Below are positions 22,203 through 25,736 of a stretch of 25,736 nucleotides of DNA, one piece after another. The notes beneath the pieces are model-generated. The model was not told the DNA's origin and ran no database searches. It worked only from the letters and a program-made list of their open reading frames with translations. The stretch is from Treponema sp. (GTDB lineage Bacteria; Spirochaetota; Spirochaetia; Treponematales; Breznakiellaceae), in contig JAISGE010000147.1 in NCBI GenBank assembly GCA_031263265.1, positions 1 to 25,736 on the forward strand, given 5' to 3'. The translations under genes were made by a program, and so were the position numbers. How positions within the stretch are numbered: the first letter of the stretch is position 1; each line of letters begins with the position of its first letter.

Positions 22203-23069
22203 GTGAGGAGCACGAGCATTATAACGGAAAAAGTCGCCGAGGAACCCTTGGGTCTTACGGTTCTTAAAATAGCAGCCAATCCATCCATGAGACGTGCAGG
22301 GCTTCGGTGCCTTAAATCCATTTTTTACTATTTCTTCTTTCTCCAGTATAAGTTCGCCCTGTTTCCCCGCTTGGTTCCGGTTACTTCGGTGGATCATCCC
22401 CTAGACGCCACCATACCCTTTAGCCCCTGGTGGGTAAGCCGGTACCTTGACTTTATCGCGTTTTGGGTACGGCTCATGGGTTTTTTACTGCGCACCTACC
22501 GTCGCAAGGGGATAGGTCCGGTTATTGATTTTCTTGATTCTATGGGGAAGGTATATGCCTTTGCCGCCCAAGTATATACAAAAAACCTGTCCACCACTAA
22601 ACGGCCCCGGTACCTGAGGCATCCCCGCTTTATGTTGATCCACGGGACCGATCCCCACCTCATGTGTATCCCCAGCCTCCATGTGATGGTGGTCATCCGA
22701 ACGTACACTGCATTTCAAGGAATTATCCATTCCTTAGGGGATACCCAACGGTTTGCCCCGCAGCTTGAGGAAGTCAAACAAGGCGCGGTGGCTATTACCG
22801 AAGCCATACTCTATGTGAAGCAGCACAGTATCAACTGTATCGCCGCGGCCATGTATGCGATGACCTGTTTTGACCAGACCCTCTTTTCCCCAGAAGAGGC
22901 GCATACCTTTGTTTCTCGGCTTTTTATACAGAGCAAAAAGCCTAGCCCTCAGGACAGCACCCTCATCAGGAACTATATTATGGAACGGTATACCGGGTTT
23001 CTCACCGAAGCTGCGGGAGCTTCCTCTTGGGAAGAACCGCTTGTGCAGTTTCTCCGTTCCTTCTCGTAA
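22203..23069 (+). CDS. Uncharacterised protein with divergent PAP2/Aur1-like motifs
   Basis: This 288-aa protein is probably membrane-associated; hydrophobic parts are near residues 38-58 and 78-98 and around 155-175 and 200-220. Three segments recall the PAP2 phosphatase/Aur1 superfamily: K127-x6-R134-P135, then CIPSLHV (PSLH at 157-160, His160), then ILYVKQHS (His208). In PAP2 enzymes the last motif is SR-x5-H-x3-D. Here the Asp position is Cys212 and the Ser-Arg pair is absent, so it may be inactive or altered. The order and spacing are right, but the relation is inferred by eye. GTG 22203 is the longest start. GAGGAG falls just after it, so the true start is unclear. It is convergent with the transaminase gene. 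Confidence 0.6.
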   Translation: MRSTSIITEKVAEEPLGLTVLKIAANPSMRRAGLRCLKSIFYYFFFLQYKFALFPRLVPVTSVDHPLDATIPFSPWWVSRYLDFIAFWVRLMGFLLRTYRRKGIGPVIDFLDSMGKVYAFAAQVYTKNLSTTKRPRYLRHPRFMLIHGTDPHLMCIPSLHVMVVIRTYTAFQGIIHSLGDTQRFAPQLEEVKQGAVAITEAILYVKQHSINCIAAAMYAMTCFDQTLFSPEEAHTFVSRLFIQSKKPSPQDSTLIRNYIMERYTGFLTEAAGASSWEEPLVQFLRSFS

Positions 23070-23077
23070 TGGTTTCT

Positions 23078-23971
23078 CTAGGTACCGTGCTTATGGACTG
23101 ATTGCTTTCTTCCGCTGGCTGAGTGGTTGGCGGTTTGGGTAAACTGGTAGAATTCCTCTAAAAATGCATCTTGAATCTGGCGTAACCGTTCCGGATCCTT
23201 CCCGCCTACCTGGTAACCGTCGATGTAGCTTGCAGACATGCAAAAAGTCGATACGCTGGAAATCATAATCTCATCGGCTTCGAACATTTCCTCGAGGGTA
23301 AAAGGCGTTTCATCGACTGGTATGCCGAGTTTCACGCAATGGGCAATGATATGGGCTCGGGAGATACCGGGAAGAATCAGATTATCCAGAGGGGCAGTAC
23401 GGAAAATCCCGTCTTTCAGGATATGCACATTGCTGTGGGAACCTTCGGTTATCCGATTCCCTCGATGGAACACCGCCTCAACACACCCTGCCTGTTTTGC
23501 CTTTTCACTGGCCAGCACATTGGGCAAGAGGTTTAGGGTTTTGATGTTACAGTGGAGAAACCGAGTATCTTCCACAGTGATAAGCTTTATTTTTTGATAA
23601 ATATCTTTGAAGACCTGGGGCTTGAGCATCACCCATAGATTGGGCGCCGTATGTTCAGGGAACGTATGGGTTCGTGGGGCAGTGCCCCTAGTCATTTGCC
23701 AATATACGAATTGGGTGGGACTATCAACCTTATGCACCAAGGTATTCAAAAGTTCAGCTAATTGGGTCTTGGTAATCGTCGGGCTCATGCGCAGCAAAGC
23801 CGCGCTGTTAAAAAAGCGATTAATGTGTTCCTCTAATGCAAAGATGATATAATTTGCACTGACCGTAGCTTCATAAACTCCATCCCCAAACCAACATGCC
23901 CGGTCATTCATGGGTATCCGCAACTCGTCCAAAAGACCAATTGCCCCATTATAATATCCAAGGGTTTCCAT
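23078..23971 (-). CDS. dat: D-amino-acid transaminase (class IV PLP enzyme)
   Basis: This 297-aa protein has normal length for D-alanine aminotransferase. Family blocks are NGAIGLLDELRIPMNDRACWFGDGVYE, then TRGTAPRTHTFP and the PLP-lysine region DTRFLHCNIKTLNLLPNVLA with Lys144. They continue with RGNRITEGSHSNVHIL, LDNLILPGISRAHII and FEADEIMISS. The TRG.APR.H.F motif and the RFLHCNIKTLNLL sequence favour Dat over branched-chain transaminase IlvE or aminodeoxychorismate lyase. It interconverts D-alanine and D-glutamate for peptidoglycan. There is no Shine-Dalgarno. A TGT-TAGAAT extended -10 (23983-23978) lies 6 nt before ATG 23971, so the message looks leaderless. The C-terminal tail is His/Lys-rich. 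Confidence 0.9.
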   Translation of the reverse strand: METLGYYNGAIGLLDELRIPMNDRACWFGDGVYEATVSANYIIFALEEHINRFFNSAALLRMSPTITKTQLAELLNTLVHKVDSPTQFVYWQMTRGTAPRTHTFPEHTAPNLWVMLKPQVFKDIYQKIKLITVEDTRFLHCNIKTLNLLPNVLASEKAKQAGCVEAVFHRGNRITEGSHSNVHILKDGIFRTAPLDNLILPGISRAHIIAHCVKLGIPVDETPFTLEEMFEADEIMISSVSTFCMSASYIDGYQVGGKDPERLRQIQDAFLEEFYQFTQTANHSASGRKQSVHKHGT

Positions 23972-23986
23972 ATAGATATTCTAACA
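23972..23986 (-). promoter_or_regulatory. Extended -10 promoter of the transaminase gene
   Basis: On the minus strand TG-T-TAGAAT ends 6 nt before the ATG. The -35 region is poor, which fits an extended -10 promoter. Transcription would start at the start codon. Confidence 0.5.
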
Positions 23987-24073
23987 TAAAACCGGAGGGA
24001 CTACTAGACCTTATGGGGCTAACCCATTATAGAAAAAAACAGGTAAAAAAGGGTAAAAACCCGTATACTCCCC

Positions 24074-24102
24074 TTGATCAATGTTATAGAGTTTGATAAA
24101 AT
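24074..24102 (+). promoter_or_regulatory. Promoter of the tRNA-Ala gene
   Basis: TTGATC (24074-24079) and TAAAAT (24097-24102) are 17 nt apart, with the start expected near 24109, about 20 nt before the mature tRNA. An A/G-rich stretch with a small GGGTAAAAACCC hairpin lies further upstream. Confidence 0.65.
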
Positions 24103-24128
24103 CATGAGTAATTGAGGAAAAGAGGTAT

Positions 24129-24201
24129 GGGGAATTAGCTCAGTTGGTAGAGCGATAGGTTCGCAATCTATAGGTCAGGGGTTCGAATCCCCTATTCTCC
24201 A
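24129..24201 (+). tRNA. tRNA-Ala, anticodon CGC
   Basis: This is a 73-nt tRNA that folds as a standard cloverleaf. The acceptor GGGGAAT pairs with ATTCTCC, including the G3-U70 pair that marks alanine tRNAs. The D arm is GCTC/GAGC. The anticodon stem ATAGG/TCTAT encloses the loop TTCGCAA (anticodon CGC, reading GCG). The variable loop has 5 nt and the T arm AGGGG-TTCGAAT-CCCCT is perfect. The discriminator is A and CCA is not encoded. A T-rich stretch (24206-24220) follows. Confidence 0.95.
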
Positions 24202-24331
24202 AATCGTATTTCTTTTTTGTATAATAAATTATGATATTTATAATAAAGAAGAATATCTTTTATTGTGCATAAAATGAGCATAAAGTACTTGGATAGATAG
24301 ACGGCAGTCGTATTACTCTTCAATAATAATG

Positions 24332-24357
24332 CCGGGGGATTCCCTCTGATCCCCCGG
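24332..24357. terminator. Hairpin terminator downstream of the prohibitin-like gene
   Basis: CCGGGGGAT and ATCCCCCGG form a perfect 9-bp stem with an 8-nt loop, 8 nt after the stop of the minus-strand gene. The following minus-strand tract is T/A-rich but not a pure T-run. The rest of the 163-bp gap to the tRNA is AT-rich, with no gene seen. Confidence 0.65.
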
Positions 24358-24365
24358 ATTAAACA

Positions 24366-25298
24366 TTAGCGTCCCTGTATTCCGCCTTGTGTGTTTACGG
24401 GTATCGGTCCATACATATTATTCGGTACATATTTTCCGTCCCACCGCTCAACCCGTATCTTCTCTATCTCCAATTCCCTCATACGGATTTCAATACTCAG
24501 GTTTTGGGATATGGCTTCATTGTATTTTCGTATCCCTTCACCTTCAAGGACTTTTGCCTCCGCTTCCAAGGCTACCCGCTGTTTCTCCCCTTCCGCCCGG
24601 GCGATTATCGCATCCCGTTCCGCCTCAGCTACCGCTACCTGTTTTTGGGACTCAAGTTTTGCCGTTTCAAGTTCCTGCTCCTTCTGCCGTACTTGCTGTG
24701 CCCGATTCATGGTCTCCGCTATCTGCCGGTCAAACTCATCAGACCAATCATAATTCGTCAGTTTTACATCGGTTAGTTCAACGGGATATTGGTTAAGACT
24801 TGCTATTACGGTATTTTTTATCTTTTCCGTTATCTCACTTTGCGATATGGCCAGATCAAATATCGTATATTGTCCTATGGTATTCTTTACCGCCGCTTCT
24901 CCCGTGGATTTTATTATCGCCTTTAACCGCTCCTCAGTATAATTCTTGCCTATTTCCGGGATACGATCCTCGGCGTACCGCCAGAATGCGGTAACCACCA
25001 CCCCAACGGTCTGATTATCCTTGGTTATCGCCCCGGAAGAGCCAACCGGTATTTCCATCTTTATTTCAGACGGAACAATGGAGTATTTCTGAATCCGCTC
25101 AACCAAGGGGACATGAGTATGGATACCCGGCTGTAATACGGTATCCTTAACCGCTCCGAACATGATTTTAATTCCCCGCTCATTAGAACCGACACAGGAA
25201 AGTGGGTTAAGAAGTAACACCGCCAAGACTACCACAAGAACCCCTATTCCGGCTTTAATCCAAGCAGAAAGGGTTCCCTTTGCTCCGTTTTCTTTCAT
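24366..25298 (-). CDS. Prohibitin/HflK-like SPFH-domain membrane protein
   Basis: This is a 310-aa protein from ATG 25298 (AAGGAG 7 nt upstream); the open frame reaches further but through another small gene. One N-terminal helix (AGIGVLVVVLAVLLLNPLS) is followed by the SPFH domain, starting SNERGIKIMFGAVKDTVLQPGIHTHVPLVERI. A long coiled coil rich in Ala, Glu, Lys and Gln follows (AQQVRQKEQELETAKLESQK and onward), then a Gly/Pro/Asn-rich tail. The start VGSNERGIKIMFG and the coiled coil match prohibitin-like members, which form ring scaffolds around membrane proteases. No hflC or ftsH is in the window. It is the second SPFH gene here, different in subfamily from the slipin. It is probably co-transcribed with the small Cys-rich ORF upstream. 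Confidence 0.88.
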   Translation of the reverse strand: MKENGAKGTLSAWIKAGIGVLVVVLAVLLLNPLSCVGSNERGIKIMFGAVKDTVLQPGIHTHVPLVERIQKYSIVPSEIKMEIPVGSSGAITKDNQTVGVVVTAFWRYAEDRIPEIGKNYTEERLKAIIKSTGEAAVKNTIGQYTIFDLAISQSEITEKIKNTVIASLNQYPVELTDVKLTNYDWSDEFDRQIAETMNRAQQVRQKEQELETAKLESQKQVAVAEAERDAIIARAEGEKQRVALEAEAKVLEGEGIRKYNEAISQNLSIEIRMRELEIEKIRVERWDGKYVPNNMYGPIPVNTQGGIQGR

Positions 25299-25338
25299 AA
25301 AAAACTCCTTAAAAATTATATAACTCATCATACATGAG

Positions 25339-25509
25339 TTATCTGCGCGCTGCTGCTCCACCGCCAGGGCTTTCTCCAACCTGGCTATTTCCCATTTTGG
25401 GACAAACTAGGCAACATTCCCTGCATGTTCTTTTCTTGGAGGGAGGGGCCGGTGGAGGGGGAGCCGGTTTTCTGCCTTTTGGTAATGGTTGGGGTTCCTT
25501 CATGTTCAT
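25339..25509 (-). CDS. Small Pro-rich, Cys-rich ORF (56 aa)
   Basis: On the minus strand TAGGAG is followed after 8 nt by ATG-AAC-ATG and a 56-codon frame ending at TAA 25339, 40 nt before the prohibitin-like gene. The product has a basic/proline stretch (KGRKPAPPPPAPPSKKR), then CRECCLVCPKMG, a CxxCCxxC cluster that could bind zinc or another metal, and a Gly/Ala-rich tail. I recognise no family. The ribosome site and the tight position in front of the SPFH gene support it; short length and low complexity weaken it. Confidence 0.45.
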   Translation of the reverse strand: MNMKEPQPLPKGRKPAPPPPAPPSKKRTCRECCLVCPKMGNSQVGESPGGGAAARR

Positions 25510-25530
25510 AACATCATCTCCTATGGTTTG

Positions 25531-25560
25531 GCCTGGAACTGACGGCTGTCAGTTCCAGGC
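25531..25560. repeat. Perfect 13-bp hairpin upstream of the small Cys-rich ORF
   Basis: GCCTGGAACTGAC (25531-25543) and GTCAGTTCCAGGC (25548-25560) are exact inverse complements around GGCT. On the minus strand it lies about 20 nt before the start of the 56-aa ORF, in the likely leader. There is no T-run, so a terminator is doubtful. An mRNA leader structure or a protein-binding palindrome fits better. Confidence 0.7.
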
Positions 25561-25598
25561 GGATAAGCGCAGCCGTTAATTGCTACTCCCTAATATAC

Positions 25599-25731
25599 GG
25601 TGGTGATCTACAAAGTATGATGAGGTAAAAATCGGTTAAAGACTAATGAACATAGTGCATTATACTACAATGAATTAGCGTTCCTTAGATTAGTACAAGG
25701 ATTCTCCCATCATACTTTGTGGATCACCTCC
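25599..25731. mobile_element. MITE-like element: near-perfect inverted repeats around about 85 bp of non-coding DNA
   Basis: GGTGATCTACAAAGTATGATG (25602-25622) has its inverse complement at 25708-25728 with a single mismatch, and the match extends a few bases outward (GGNGGTGATC). The interior has no ORF but nested weak inverted repeats (CTAAT...ATTAG, TAGT...ACTA), so the whole can fold into one long hairpin. This looks like a miniature inverted-repeat element. Its right border is 5 bases from the window end, so a target duplication cannot be judged. A large structured RNA or regulatory palindrome is the alternative. Confidence 0.5.
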
Positions 25732-25736
25732 CAAAT

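Noticed and set aside
25299..25379. In-frame N-terminal extension of the prohibitin-like gene
   Set aside because: It has no ribosome site, and the membrane anchor follows naturally from ATG 25298.
1..25736. CRISPR array, prophage or transposase gene
   Set aside because: No regularly spaced repeat series, phage proteins or transposase motifs were seen on either strand. Only the short edge element looks mobile.

Overview
The window looks like the chromosome of a free-living or gut-associated spirochete, most likely a Treponema-type organism. This is an inference from gene content: two lipoproteins with loose spirochete-style lipoboxes, the order SRP RNA - dnaX - ybaB - recR, a D-amino-acid transaminase, and conserved small proteins and membrane proteins I associate with treponemes. 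Base composition is around 50% GC. No rRNA, CRISPR array, phage gene or transposase was seen. One short inverted-repeat element lies at the right edge.

Layout, left to right. (1) 1-2676, minus strand: a GntR/YtrA-type repressor, a slipin-type SPFH membrane protein, a LolD/MacB-like ABC ATPase and the N-terminal part of its FtsX-like permease, which is cut by the window edge. A perfect 15-bp inverted repeat covers the repressor start and is probably its own operator. (2) 2768-4424: an excisionase-type HTH regulator fused to a periplasmic-binding-protein-like sensor, divergent from an L-2-amino-thiazoline-4-carboxylate hydrolase family gene that has a tiny leader ORF. (3) 4480-6606: a large multi-span membrane protein whose N-terminal domain may be a degenerate M28 peptidase. 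(4) 6688-12594: a copper-handling operon with an HMA/DsbD-like/cupredoxin fusion, a 46-aa Cys-Cys membrane peptide, a DUF2318 protein, the Cu(I) ATPase CopA and an internally repeated lipoprotein. (5) 12639-15311: 4.5S SRP RNA, dnaX, ybaB and recR. (6) 15320-18054, minus: an XRE-cupin regulator, leuC-like and leuD-like hydro-lyase subunits, and a small Cys-rich protein. (7) 18109-19347, minus: an exported protein with two PPC domains. (8) 19618-22002: a lipid-anchored family 3 glycoside hydrolase with its own promoter and a strong terminator. (9) 22203-23971: a divergent PAP2-like protein convergent with a D-amino-acid transaminase. (10) 24129-24201: tRNA-Ala(CGC). (11) 24366-25509, minus: a prohibitin/HflK-like SPFH protein and a previously unlisted 56-aa Cys/Pro-rich ORF. 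(12) 25599-25731: a MITE-like inverted repeat.

How the genes work together. The most system-like block is the copper operon. CopA would export Cu(I), and the HMA-DsbD-like-cupredoxin fusion and the DUF2318 protein would bind, reduce or relay metal at or outside the membrane. The lipoprotein and the Cys-Cys peptide are unexplained parts of the same transcript. A second theme is translation initiation. Most genes have a clear Shine-Dalgarno sequence, but four (the YtrA-type repressor, the 708-aa membrane protein, dnaX and the transaminase) have a -10 box about 6-7 nt before the start codon and no Shine-Dalgarno, which suggests leaderless mRNAs. The leuCD pair sits under a cupin-type regulator without other leucine genes, so its substrate is open.
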